DNA of 64,000 nt, taken from the NCBI GenBank assembly GCA_963921425.1, contig OY992832.1, forward strand, positions 13,639,249 through 13,703,248, given 5' to 3'. The stretch comes from Dryas octopetala (Eukaryota; Streptophyta; Magnoliopsida; Rosales; Rosaceae). Shown here in pieces: positions 11,147 through 22,144 of the stretch; positions within the stretch are counted from its first letter, which is position 1, and every line of letters begins with the position of its first letter. The translations under genes and the position numbers were made by a program. The notes under the pieces are model-generated. The model had not been told where the DNA came from. It worked only from the letters and a program-made list of their open reading frames with translations, and did no database searches.

Positions 11147-14100
11147 TTATCGAGCCTCCAACACTGTTATGGAAAATTCATTGGTTGAAGTTGTTTCATT
11201 CTTACTTGAAGAAGAATCTACCTCAGATGATGAATATCTTCCTACAAAGAAACCTGGTTTTTTGGGTTGAGGCAAGGCACTCTCACCACCCAACATCAGA
11301 ACCGCAGACGACATGGTTGGCCTGTTTTCAGGAAGCTCTTGCACACATAAGAGACTAACATGTATGCACCGCAAGGCTTCTGATAGACTGCATGAGTCCC
11401 TGATGCATTCATCAATCAGCTCTGAAGACCTTCCTTCTTTCCACAGCCTCCACACCTGAGCCATATATAAAGCATATATTAAACACAAGATTGAACACAA
11501 GTAAGGAACTCAGTGGTTGATATATACTTACATGCCCAACGAGGTTAAGGTTGTAACTTGGATCATAAAACCCTTTGCTTCTCTTTCCACTTACTGTCTC
11601 CAGCACCAAAATCCCAAAGCTAAAAACATCGGATTTTGTAGAGAACTGACCATCAATGGCATATTCTGGTGCCATATAACCACTGTACCATGTCACAAGA
11701 AGCAAAACACTTTAATTAAGAAACTAGTACATAATAGGAAGAAGTGTTATGTATACTTACTAGGTTCCAACCACGTTTTTCGTAACTCCTTCAGTCTGAT
11801 CTCCACCAAAAGTTCTAGCCATGCCAAAGTCTGAGATTTTTGGGTTCATCTCCCTGTCAAGCAACACATTGCTTGCTTTAAGATCTCTATGAATAATCCT
11901 CAATCTGGAATCTTGATGCAGATAGAGAAGACCCCTAGCGATCCCACAGATAATATGGAAGCGTTGAGGCCAATTCAGCAGTCGACCTTGAGTTTGATCT
12001 GTTAAGTTTGATTCATGTTACTCCAATTTGAAATCTCATAAGAACAAATTAGAGAGTTTTCAGACCTATGGAACAAAAGTGTAGTAAAAGTGTAAACAAA
12101 TTCATCAGGATATGGTAAGTTTTAAAGGATCCAAACCAAAAATGTAGAAGTCCAAGCTTTTGTTGGGCATGTATTCATAAATGAGCGATTTCTCTTCTCC
12201 CTGAATGCAGCAACCAAGAAGCTTTACAAGATTTCGGTGCTGAAGTTTGGCAATCAGCATTACTTCATTTTTGAAATCGGTTGGTCCTTGCCCAGACCTT
12301 TGTGAGAGCCTCTTCACAGCAAATTCTTGGCCATCTGCTAGTCTACCCTGAAAATTCTCATTAGCAAAAGGATTACGAAGTTTTGATGAAGTTTATGGTT
12401 CTTATGCTCACATATTAGAAATTTTACCTTGTACACTGATCCAAAACCACCTTCTCCAAGCTTCATGTTGGACGAAAAGTTATCCGTGGCAGTGACTATT
12501 GTGGACAAGCTAAATAATGGTAGCTCCAGGTCTTCCTTCTCTCCTTCATTGTTCTGACCCATCATTCCATCTTTCCCCATTTTCTCTAATACAAAGAATA
12601 AAAATATAGATAATAATAAATAAAAAAAGAATAAAAATAAAGATCATTTTGTCATCAAGCATAATAAACGAGTAGAGAACAAAAGTAATTACATACCAAT
12701 TGACCCTTAATTAAAATAGAAAATGAGTGAATCTTCTGCTTTCTTACCCTACATCAAGCATCTTCTTCAGCTGGTAGTTGAATACTAGGCTCCACCATAT
12801 TCATTTGATTTCATCAATATTCTTTGTTTCCTTAAGCCTTATTTCTAGTTCTGGCTTTACCATGATACCATGTGTTTAAGTTCTCAATCATAGCATGAGA
12901 TGGAATCATGCACCATCCATTCAATCCACATGACATCTTCTTTAGCAGATTAAGTTGATAAACTCATGTGGATAATGGATACATATTCTTAAACTCTGCA
13001 GTTTTGTGTTGTATTCATTCTAGTGTTAAAACAAGAGCTTCAGTTAACACAAATTGGAATGCAACTCCTAGACCTGAATTCACCTAGTCTATTAGTTCAC
13101 CATTCCATCCTCAATTTTCAGACGGTGACTTGACATGTGGTATTGTGGTCAATGTGCCAAAATTTTCTTTGGTTAGTGACAATGTTTCATTGTGGAATAC
13201 TTTTCTAAAGCATTCGAAGTTGAGATTAAATGAGAACACATCAAACCGGTTCTAGTTTGTTCAGGATGGATAGAAGTAGCCTTTCTTTACTTTACCAATG
13301 GGAAAACATAAAGTTGAAGGTGGTTAGAGAAGAAATGTTACCTTTGAACTTTGTCCTCCTTCTGTGAATGCAATAGAGAGCTAAAAGCGTCAAAGAGACA
13401 AAGGAAACAGCTGATACAACTATCACTATCATCTTTGTCTTAGGCCAATTGCTTTCCTCTTCATAGTTAATTTCAACAGGTCAAAACAACCATTGTTAAA
13501 TCATGGGTAAAATAAAATAAAAAATATGAGAAAATTAAAAAACACAAATCAGGGGAATAAGAATTAGCAGAAGAAATCTTTTCACATACTTAAGTCGGAA
13601 GCAGGCATTCGAACATACAGATCGTGCCCACCATCAGGGAGCTGCCTAATGCTGATAAGATCCCCAAACCAAATAGTGCAGCCACTGCCTTCTGTGACAT
13701 TGGAGCCTGTGTAAGCCACACAAGAACAGTTGTTCAAGCAGTGTGCCCTGCATTCATTGAGACTCATACTTTGGTTGACCCAAGAATGTGTGGCATCTGG
13801 CAACTTCACCCCTGCATATTTTCTGAACCCATCATCTCTATTTTGGCAGATCAATGGTGTAATACGCACACAACCTGCATAGTTTTCTCCCATGTTCCAG
13901 TTCTCTGGTTCTTTGGGTTCAAACCCTTTTAAACAGCTGCAAACTTGTGAGTTGCTGATGACACACAGTCCATAGGGGCCACAGCGGCCATAGATGTCAC
14001 AGATGTCTCCTGAAGTTGCTGCATTGACCCTTGAATATGACAGTAGACTCCGGTAAACACCAGTGTTTGAGAAACCCAATTGAAAGCTGCCATGTTTGGA

Positions 14101-14232
14101 AATCAGAGTGCTACCAAGCCTACCATCTTCTCTAAGGGATTGGGATTGAGTAATGGTATCAGCTGCGGTTGAGGTTTTTGTGACAGAGAGGGACACATAA
14201 ATCCCAATCAACATGAAGGAAAGAATGGCCAT
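11147..14232 (-). CDS. S-receptor-like Ser/Thr kinase lacking most of the lectin domain (minus paralogue)
   Basis: Complete gene in seven exons on -: 14232-13590, 13458-13342, 12585-12428, 12347-12137, 11998-11761, 11682-11532 and 11455-11147 (608 aa). MAILSF is chosen as start because it is the first ATG and aligns with the + strand paralogue, including about 60 bp of 5' flank. A signal peptide is followed by a short N-terminal part of the lectin domain (GSFQLGF). The frame then jumps to [10 protein letters not shown] and the EGF-like segment ([20 protein letters not shown]), then PAN ([13 protein letters not shown]), a membrane helix and a basic stretch (IHRRRTKF). The kinase has [36 protein letters not shown] and a C-terminal VLEAR. 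The lectin deletion begins at the same place as in the gene at 3887-7154, although the rejoined sequences differ. Intron 2 (12586-13341) contains an inverted segment, and a MITE lies 243 bp upstream of the ATG. Confidence 0.9.
12747..13046. other. Inverted segment inside intron 2 of the minus-strand kinase
   Basis: This stretch matches the + strand of the paralogous intron at about 5165-5430 (shared blocks CATAGCATGAGA and CCATCCATTCAA, and the run ending in TGCAGTTTT). The host gene here is on -, while the paralogue is on +. The flanks on both sides match the paralogous intron in the expected orientation (for example GGTCTAGGAGTT on - against GGTCTAGAAGTT). The segment is therefore inverted relative to its own gene. 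Confidence 0.82.
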
Positions 14233-14474
14233 TGTTTTTCTTAGCCAAGGACTTCTGTGCCTACTAAAGTGCCAACTACTACTTTTCAACAGTTGCAGAT
14301 AAATACATTATGAATTTATGATGGCGGGCCAAGATGGGCATAGACCGTGAGCCACACGCCAGGTCACTTCTGTGGCCCACTCTTGTTCTTAACCCTATTA
14401 GGCTATTAGTATGTAGAAAAAACTTGTAAAGGATGTTTTGTCTAGTACTGAATGATAAGACAATTTAAAAACTA

Positions 14475-14963
14475 GGCTTATTCATATCATTGGCCCCTGT
14501 AAGATACACTTTTTTTCACTTTGCCCCCTGAAACTTAAATCCTTTCAGTTTGCCATCTGAACTTTACAAAGTTGTTGCAAAAAACCCTATGCCGTCAACT
14601 CTGTCAATTTTTCCGTTAAAATAGCTGACATGACACCTATATGGCATGAGTGAGACCTTTTTTTAGTTATGTAAGATCCATGTAGACAAACAAAATTATA
14701 AAAAATTGACATGGATCTTTTTATTTTTTAGTTTAAAAATTATTTTTTTTGTCCATATGGATTTTACATAACTAAAAAAGGGTCTCACTCATGCCATATA
14801 GGTGCCACGTCAGCTATTTTAACGGAAAAATTGACAGAGTTAACGGCATAGGGTCTTTTGCAATAACTTTGTGAAGTTCAGGTGGCAAACTGAGAGGATT
14901 TAAGTTTCAGGGAGCAAAGTGAAAAAAAGTGTATCTTACAGGGGGCAATTGTGTAAATAAGCC
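14475..14963. mobile_element. Mutator-type MITE with long terminal inverted repeats
   Basis: A fold-back element of 489 bp. The left arm starts GGCTTATT and the right arm ends AATAAGCC. Both arms, about 220 bp long, match almost throughout; CCCCTGTAAGATACACTTTT and its complement occur near the two ends. It is flanked by a perfect 9-bp direct repeat TAAAAACTA at 14466-14474 and 14964-14972, the target-duplication size of Mutator-like elements. It has no coding capacity. It lies just upstream of the minus-strand receptor kinase. Confidence 0.92.
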
Positions 14964-14972
14964 TAAAAACTA

Positions 14973-16380
14973 ACATGTATGTCTTCTAGAGGAAAGCTTA
15001 TGTCATATTAACTCTACACCACATACATCCACCACTTAAGGATGGGAAATTACACCCTATTAAACAGAAATATACCCTCAAAAAGATTTTTAAGGATCAG
15101 AATGTTGCATATAGTGCAGTGTCCGCACCATAGACAAAACCCTTCAAAAAAAAAACAAAAAATTTCATTTATAAATAAAAAGTTGTCATTAAATTTGAAT
15201 GCCTACCAGTTTTAAATAGACTGTTCCGTCATTTAGTAGTGTGGGACCTAACAAGAACATAAGCTAGAAGTTGAGTGGTGGCGTCCACTGTCCAGGGAAC
15301 AAAAGATATATTTGTTAAAATATCAACAAAAATTGGATTTGGGAAGCAACATGTGTAATACTAGTGGTCATCTGATTTTAAAATGATGAAACAAAGGTAG
15401 GTGCCGGGTCGCCTAAACTGGATTTTGGGGGCAGTTGCACTTGCAAGTTGGAAGTGAGCTCGTGTCAGAAATCTGAATGAATTAGCACCATCTTGTGCTG
15501 CTCGGGATCTAACACTTAATCTAAGCAATTTATAACCTGTTAATTAGGATTTAGGACCCAACCTCATTTGGTTTTTCAGAAATTCTTGTTGGACAAGTTC
15601 ATCTAACCAATTAATAATGTAAAAGCTTATTTAAATATATAAATAAATTAACAATTTAACAACATAATATCACAGCTATTTCACAAACCGAATATTAATA
15701 ATAAGTTTTGCTCAACCTTAATAATGAAAAGTTAATTGTGTTGAAACGGATAAGGAAAATTAGGTGACATGTTACTTTCAAAGCCGTCCAAGGGACCAAA
15801 ATGTCATAGTGTACGTGGTCATGAAAATTGGTCTCTGTGTATCTAGTTCACTGTTTTTCTAGACTTTTGACCAATTGAAAGAAAACCTAGGAGAGCAATT
15901 AACCTTTTATGATTGCCTTGGAAAGGATTTTCCTTTTCTTAGTTTCAAATTGCGTGCAACTTTCATGATATATAGCAGTTTGTACCTACTGCCTTCTAGA
16001 AACATTAATTTCATTTTGAGTCCAAATATCAAGGGATATATGGCTCATATTAAGCCACATAATATCAGTCATCTACCACAGTCAAACCAATCAACGCAAA
16101 TTTAGTATACAAGTGTTTGAAACCAACTTGAGCTTAAGCTTAGCTCTACTCGACTCATTTTTGTTACATATTCATGTTATGGGTACATGTATGGTTGTTT
16201 TGGTCATATTATTAGAGCTGGTATAAGCATATAGGCTTTTTTTTTTTTTTTTTTGGTGTAAAATCCCATATTGCCTAGATACACATACCTTTGAGTTTTG
16301 TAAGAATAAATTGTACAAATGAACAATCATTAATTTGATAAAATGTTAAACTTATCAAATAATTGTCTAAATTATTTGAA
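14973..16380. other. Intergenic AT-rich DNA
   Basis: No gene, structured repeat or RNA was recognised here; simple A- and T-rich sequence, including a poly(T) run at about 16239-16254. Confidence 0.5.
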
Positions 16381-16396
16381 GTTGGAATCTTGGCAG

Positions 16397-16535
16397 ATCA
16401 AACAAGAAGTAAGCTGTTGGATTGGTCCAATCGGTTTCATGTAATCTGGTAGAATTGCCAGGGCCCAGGGGCCTTCTGTACCTTTAATCAGATGTCTTTA
16501 GGTTTGGACCTTTGGTATCTTGGCATTGACGGGCT
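16397..16535 (+). pseudogene. Decayed fragment of an S-domain kinase
   Basis: After an intron-like TTGGCAG the sequence reads D-QTRSKLLDWSNRFHVI, matching the start of the kinase exon of the three genes nearby ([17 protein letters not shown] in one). An in-frame TAG and a frame change follow, and ARG-LL becomes a disrupted RAQGPSVPL. About 90 bp later GATGTCTTTAGGTTTGG matches the SDVFSFG region of the next exon, with the intron and the catalytic HRDLK/DFG region deleted. This is a dead remnant of the local kinase array. Confidence 0.8.
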
Positions 16536-16788
16536 ATTCCCCCATTGTACTCAAGTTTGGGCCGAGTCTTGGCCCAAAAGAATGGCTAAAGATTCAAAAA
16601 GTGCAGACAGCTTAAGCAGAACTTACCTGTGGGCCTGTGGATTGTGAGGGACATCATTGGAGTTGGGGTGGACAAGACAGCCTTTCATATAAATCATGTC
16701 TTTGTTCCATAAAGGCTTATGTTATACCAATTTGAGATAGCTTGGACATCATTGTGGGCACAGATCCTATGTGTCCAATCCCTGTTTA

Positions 16789-16836
16789 TGGCTGTGTGTT
16801 TATGTATATCATGGCTGTGTGTTTATGTATATAGCC
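16789..16836. repeat. Short tandem duplication
   Basis: Two adjacent copies of a unit of about 23 bp, ATGGCTGTGTGTTTATGTAT plus three bases. Probably replication slippage. Confidence 0.7.
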
Positions 16837-18050
16837 TTAGTTATATGGATGACTGAGTCATTGAACCCAAATGATTATCAAAAGGAGTCAAAATATATAT
16901 ATGTGTTACTTCTGGGACAAGGAAGATGAGATCGATGCAACATTATCACATGGACAAGACAAGGTTTAAAATTCGTGAAGCAAAAGCCAATTTCTTTTTT
17001 TTTCTTTTTTTTCTGGTGGACCTAGCTATATATTCAAGGAATTATGAAGCATGATGAAGAAACATGGGTGTTCCTAAAGATAATCCAAGGAAACCCATCC
17101 CTTTTCTCATCACAAGTTAAAAAGTTAGTTTTGTTTGTAGAAGAACACTTGATGAATTCATTTCAATTGATACAATTTTTTATGACTTCATCATTTTATT
17201 CTCATTTTGTCGTATTGTAGTGATGTATTTTTAAATAAAATTTCACACTTTAAATTTAAAAGTGATTAAGTCGGAGACAATATCAATATTACATGATTGT
17301 CTAACAAAAAATATTAAAATTACAGATAAGTTCAAATGCATAACAGACAATCTTTAATTATTTAAGGTGGTGTATTGTTGACTAAGATAGATAAACTAGG
17401 TATAAGAATATATATATATATATATAGGTATTGGATGATCGTGTGCATGATTAGCTACAGCCTTTCTATACTATTCAATGTCACGTTAACAAGTTGTGGC
17501 TTTATTTATGGATCTGTAGCTGTGGATTGTTTTGATTTTGCTTAATCTATGGTAGGAATTCAAGGAATTATTCATTATTCAATTCCACTTGAAAGTTCAA
17601 AGAGCAGGCATACAAGGTACATGCATCATGGTGTCTGCTGTTGGGTGAGAACACGTACTAAAGAATGAGTAAAATCACTATACATGTCAATTTACAATCT
17701 ACGGTCAAGGTCAATCGCTGAGGTGAATCTGGATCGGTCTTGTCGTGAAACCTTCTCTAACCTCATTAATCAGGAGCTTTGGTAAGAGTGCCATGGTTTC
17801 AGGCGTTGAAGAATTGAGCACCCAATATTGGGCATATGACTGCCATTTTGCTTTGACCAAAAAAAAAAAAGACTTGTCATTTGCATGCCATTAAAATGAA
17901 GCAGCTGGGGCTGGGAGTTGGATTTTCTTGACCCAAAATTTCATGCATCCAACTTCAATTCACGTATCGAAGATTATTTTAAGAATATGAGAAATGTTAT
18001 TATTAGCAAGTATTATTTAATGTCAATTTCTGTCTTATATATACAAAAAT
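16837..18050. other. Intergenic AT-rich DNA
   Basis: No gene or recognisable repeat apart from an (AT)10 microsatellite at about 17408-17428 and an A-run at about 17859-17870. Confidence 0.5.
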
Positions 18051-18422
18051 GCTCTAAAGTTAACTAGTTAATAAATTAATACAAAATTAAGCACCTATTG
18101 GGTACACCGCACAATATAATTCTAAAATTTAAACCGTCCATTTTTTAGACCTTACTTTATAGATCATCTCTGTAAAAATTCTCCAAAATTGAAAGTCATT
18201 TAGCAATTTGATTATAATAACAACTATTCATATGCTTTTGTCGAAAACAGTGTTCGTCTATTTATTTAATCACAATTAGATAACTAAATGATTTTTTACA
18301 ATAATGATCTTTGAAGTATGGCCTACAAAATCGACGGTTCGAATTATGAGATTAGTTATGTAGTGGGCCCAAAAACATGGTTAGCTACGTATTAACTTGT
18401 TAACCAGTTAGCTTTAGAACAC
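18051..18422. mobile_element. Fold-back MITE, first of an adjacent pair
   Basis: Ends are imperfect inverted repeats: the left begins near CTCTAAAGTTAACTAGTTAA and the right complements it as TTCTAAAGCTAACTGGTTAA. Inner blocks also pair, such as AAACCGTCCATTTT with its diverged complement, and the TAGATCATC/AAGATCATT region. No clear target duplication was found. It has no ORF. Inner sequence is similar to the neighbouring element at 18458-18858, suggesting one family. Confidence 0.7.
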
Positions 18423-18426
18423 TCAT

Positions 18427-18429
<3 letters not shown>

Positions 18430-18457
<28 letters not shown>
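18430..18457. repeat. (AT)n microsatellite
   Basis: About 14 AT units that directly abut the left end of the next MITE. Confidence 0.9.
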
Positions 18458-18460
<3 letters not shown>

Positions 18461-18858
18461 GCTCCTTCTGTTGAGGTATACCTCAACTTATTTATGTTGA
18501 GGTATACCCTGTTGGGGCCCACACGAGTCGTTTTGTGTCGATCCGAACCGTTCAATTTTTACATCTCCGTAGATAGATCATCCTTGCAAAAAATTAGCCA
18601 AATCGGAAATCATTTGCCTATCTAACTTTGATCAAATAAATGGACGAACCAAATATTTTCGATGAAACCGTCCATTTGTTTTATCAAAGTTAGATAGGCA
18701 AATGATTTCCAATTTGGCTAATTTTTTGCAAGGATGATCTATCAATGAAGATGATCCTTGCGAACGGTTCGGATCGACACAAAACTACTCGTGTGGGCCC
18801 CAACAAGGTCATACCTCAACATAAATAAGTTGAGGTATACCTCAACAGAAGGAGCCTG
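18458..18858. mobile_element. Fold-back MITE inserted in an AT repeat
   Basis: 401 bp with near-perfect inverted arms of about 190 bp; the ends read CAGGCTCCTTCTGTTGAGG and its complement. The element is flanked on both sides by TA repeats, so a 2-bp (TA) or 8-bp (TATATATA) target duplication cannot be told apart. The CAG-type end would fit hAT and the TA flank would fit Tc1/mariner. It has no coding capacity; the whole unit would fold into a long hairpin if transcribed. Confidence 0.9.
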
Positions 18859-19527
18859 TATATATATATATATATACACATACACACACAAGAATGCTAA
18901 AATTTGAAATTTATCATATCATATATAATGTATATGATATATGAAATTTGAATTCTCTGCTTTTTTTTTGGTTTTTTTTTTCAATTCTATATATATATAT
19001 AATGTATATGATATATGATATTTGAATTCTCTGCTTTTTTTTTTTTTTTTTTTCAATTCTAACGGTGTAATGTAAATAAAATAGTTTGTATAGTTTCTTT
19101 CACACTAAAAGAGCATTATGAATTCATTTCATATGTTGCTTTCTATTATTGGATGATAAACATTTGATTAAGATTAAGAGTAAAAAAAAATAAGTAAAGC
19201 ATTTGAATCTTGATATATGAGACTCAAGAAAGAAGTTTTCTTAGCTTAATTTTTTCCATTCTTAAGTCTTCTATATTTGGTATTTCTTATTAATAATATT
19301 ATTCATCAAAGAGCGAGCAAGAATCAAAACCTTATTGTAGGCATGGAGCTCCTTACAAGTCATTTCGGACTTGTTTTTGATAAATGCAAGTTTGCTTTCC
19401 TTTACTAGTCGAAACCGATTCATGGGAGCTAGGCTTCCCTTCTTCTCAATAGTCTATGGAATGTTGGGTGCTGAAAGTAAGAGGAAATTGCACCATTGGT
19501 TCATTTTATTTTCACTTAGTTTCATAT
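18859..19527. other. Intergenic AT-rich DNA with duplicated block
   Basis: Contains TA repeats at 18859-18877 and a duplicated block, ATGTATATGATATATGA followed by TTGAATTCTCTGCTTTTTTT, at about 18927-18978 and 19001-19052. No gene is seen. Confidence 0.55.
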
Positions 19528-19829
19528 TGATCTACACTCTTTTTTTCGTTCCTTATTGGTTCACTAAGTTTGTGACGTGTTCCCTTATGGTTCAAACTGT
19601 CAAATTAATACAAACTTCTGTCTATTTTAGTCATGTGTCACACATATAAGAGTGTTGTTGTGAACTAATATGGAACTAAGTAAAGAATTAGTGGACCACA
19701 ACAGTACCTCATGTGCATATCACATTACTAAAATATACGACCGTTTGTGCTAATTTGACAGTTTAGATCACAATGAAAAACGTAATAAAATTAGTAAACC
19801 AATATGAAATGGAAAAAAAAATCATAGAA
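19528..19829. mobile_element. Degraded fold-back element
   Basis: Left-arm blocks (TATTGGTTCACTAA, AACTGTCAAATTA, TATTTTAGTCATGTG) match the complement of the right arm (TATTGGTTTACTAA, AACTGTCAAATTA, TATTTTAGTAATGTG) in the correct mirrored order. Ends are diverged and no target duplication is obvious, so the limits are approximate. Confidence 0.6.
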
Positions 19830-19949
19830 CATTTGCATATTGTACATGTTTATCATCGCCCTAAAAAGGCGAATCGGGTTGCTCACGAATTAGCTAAGTT
19901 TGCCCTTTTCACTGGGGCTCTTGTGATGTGGTTAAAGATTTTTCCATAA
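19824..19949 (+). pseudogene. LINE-type RNase H fragment
   Basis: One frame reads HVYHRPKKANRVAHELAKFA, then a short tail and a stop at 19947-19949. The ANRVAHELAK core is characteristic of the C-terminal end of RNase H (RVT_3 type) domains carried by plant LINEs and domesticated relatives. No reverse transcriptase lies upstream, so this is a 3' remnant, as expected of a 5'-truncated LINE. Confidence 0.72.
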
Positions 19950-21039
19950 CCAAGGCTACATCACTTTAATGAAACATTTCCATTTTAATAAATAAAAATG
20001 TTATGAACCTTAATGAACCTTTGCAGTTTTAACTTAAAATTTTGGTTTGTAGACTTTTAATAGTTATTCTCACTTTAAATTCTTTTTTTTTTTTTACCTC
20101 AATTTGGTTATTAATAAGCACTAGAATTAGGTAATCAATCAACTGCAACCGGCCTTTTGACTTTTGATAGTAGGTAGAAACTCCATATAATTCATCCCCA
20201 AAAACTGTTCAACGCAATGGAGTACGTCCATTAGACCATTGGATTACTTTAATTCACATGATTTTATGAAAGGCATGCAACAGCCCTCTAAAGGCAGAGA
20301 AGCAAGATCCATGCCTCATCATCTTCCATTTTAGCCTATGAAAATTCAGACATAACTTCCAACATTGATTAATTGTTATTTTGAAGAGTTTATAAGTTTT
20401 AATTAAAGTTGCAGAACTTGGTCTCCTTCCAAGGTTGACAAACTTTATAGTATCATTTTTAATCAGACATGCCAACTTGGTATGACCTGGACTCTTGAAA
20501 CTAATTAATTAATAACAGATAAGATACGACTTACGAGTTGGTAGGTAGGTAGGTCAGTTTTGTAATTTCATGGCTGGCCGGTTTGGGTCAGCCTGCAGCT
20601 TCTAATACGTCATCTCTTTTTGTCCCCGTTAGTTTTGCAGAAAGTCAAATCCCTTCAACTTCCATCTCAATTATCATCGATCTAATACCAAATAGGAAAA
20701 ATTTGCTATCATCTAATTTAGGGTCCAGAATTCCAGATTCATTAACTCCAATAATTGGACCCCCCAAACCCATATTTCAACAAATATATAAATTTAAGTT
20801 AATCTGTTTACATCTAAGTTATTATTAAATGATGTCACAGATTTTCATTTTTTAATTTAAGTTTATTCTACCTCTTAATTATTGGTCAAAATATATTTCT
20901 TTCAATTTTGTTAAAAGATATTTTGAATTTGAAATCGCCTCTTAAAAAATTTAGACTTATTTCAAATATAATTTAGAGATAATTAGACTTTGGTCCTTTA
21001 GAAAAACAATTTTAAGATGGAGACCGAGAGTATTTTAAA

Positions 21040-21155
21040 ATTTATAAGAAAATTTTTTTAATTCATAATAAAGTCCTTTAATTTATAATAAGTTTTTTAA
21101 AATTCATAATAAAGTTCTTTTAATTTATAAGAAAATTCTTTTTAATTCATAATAA
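21040..21155. repeat. AT-rich minisatellite
   Basis: Variants of AATTCATAATAAAGTC and TTTAATTTATAAGAAAATT alternate about three times. Confidence 0.7.
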
Positions 21156-21221
21156 AGTCATCTCCCGATTTGAATGGTATTCCCCCCTTCTAGAGTGTAG
21201 AGTGAGTTTTGTAGAGGCTAC

Positions 21222-21284
21222 ATGTTAGGTTTTAACTCCGGAATTTTGGGCGGAACCTAAAATTTCGGAGTTAAAACCTAACAT
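21222..21284. repeat. 29-bp stem hairpin with 5-nt loop
   Basis: Left arm 21222-21250 starts ATGTTAGGTTTTAACTCCG; right arm 21256-21284 is its complement. Nineteen outer pairs are perfect, and two inner positions would be G-U wobbles in RNA from the + strand. The loop is CGGAA. The loop is too short for a typical plant miRNA precursor, so this may be a tiny fold-back repeat. Confidence 0.8.
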
Positions 21285-22027
21285 AAAGTCGTCAAATAAG
21301 AAAAATATAAGGACTTGATTAAAAATCTTAAACCTTAAAAAAGACTCATAAAATAAACTGTACTCTAAATCTCCATATAATTTATTTTTACGAGTTAAAG
21401 ATAAAAATTCAAATTCTATACCTTTCTTGTTTTTACTTATTCCAATTTTAATCATATAATATAAATTTAAGAATTTATATACTGACATACAATTCGATAA
21501 ACTTAAACCAACATCTCCTTTTATGTTTGATCGCTAACTGATGAGCAAAGCCGCCCCTCTTGATGAACAAGTTTGATTGTTCAATGCATCAAAATCAACA
21601 TAATAGTATTACATACATCAACACCTTCCCTTTGTCCTCTTATATATGTCTAATGTCTTATAATTATTAATTAAAATCATTCAGAAAATGACATTATTTT
21701 TTTATAGAAGAAAAATGACATCTTCTAGAGCTTTTGTTGCTTGTTGTTTGATTGAGGGGAAAAAAAAAAAAGCCTTTGTTTGAAAGGACCATGATGATCA
21801 GACGTGAGCGTGACACCAACCTAGCATCATTATTCATTTACTCCTCTAATGATAAGTTGATAACCACGAAAAACAAAAAGAAAAACAAAAATTAGAAAAC
21901 ACATTTCTCTACTAGAAAACAATTCACATAGATACGACACCGTTTATACAGGCCAACAAATAATTAATTAAAAATATCAGCCACCAATAAGAAATTAAAC
22001 TACTTAAACTAATCCCATATATTTGAC

Positions 22028-22034
22028 TATAAAA
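22028..22034 (+). promoter_or_regulatory. Probable TATA box of FQR1
   Basis: TATAAAA lies 117 bp upstream of the ATG at 22145, a spacing that leaves a 5' UTR of about 80-90 nt. Position-based inference. Confidence 0.55.
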
Positions 22035-22144
22035 AGAGTTTGGCTCCCCCACTATTTTTGCAGCTTCGTCAACGTTCCAAAAAAAAAAATCAAGAAAAAG
22101 CCACAGCGAAATAGAAAAATCACGGACTCAGCAGGACTCCATTC

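Larger units (their letters stand above)
19950..22144. other. Intergenic region upstream of FQR1
   Basis: No gene is seen. It holds T-rich runs, an A/T minisatellite at 21040-21150, a hairpin at 21222-21284 and the FQR1 promoter. ORFs are short and not domain-like. Confidence 0.55.

Noticed and set aside
14233..14289. N-terminal extension of the minus-strand kinase
   Set aside because: It would start at TTG; the ATG at 14232 is followed by a signal peptide and aligns with the paralogue.
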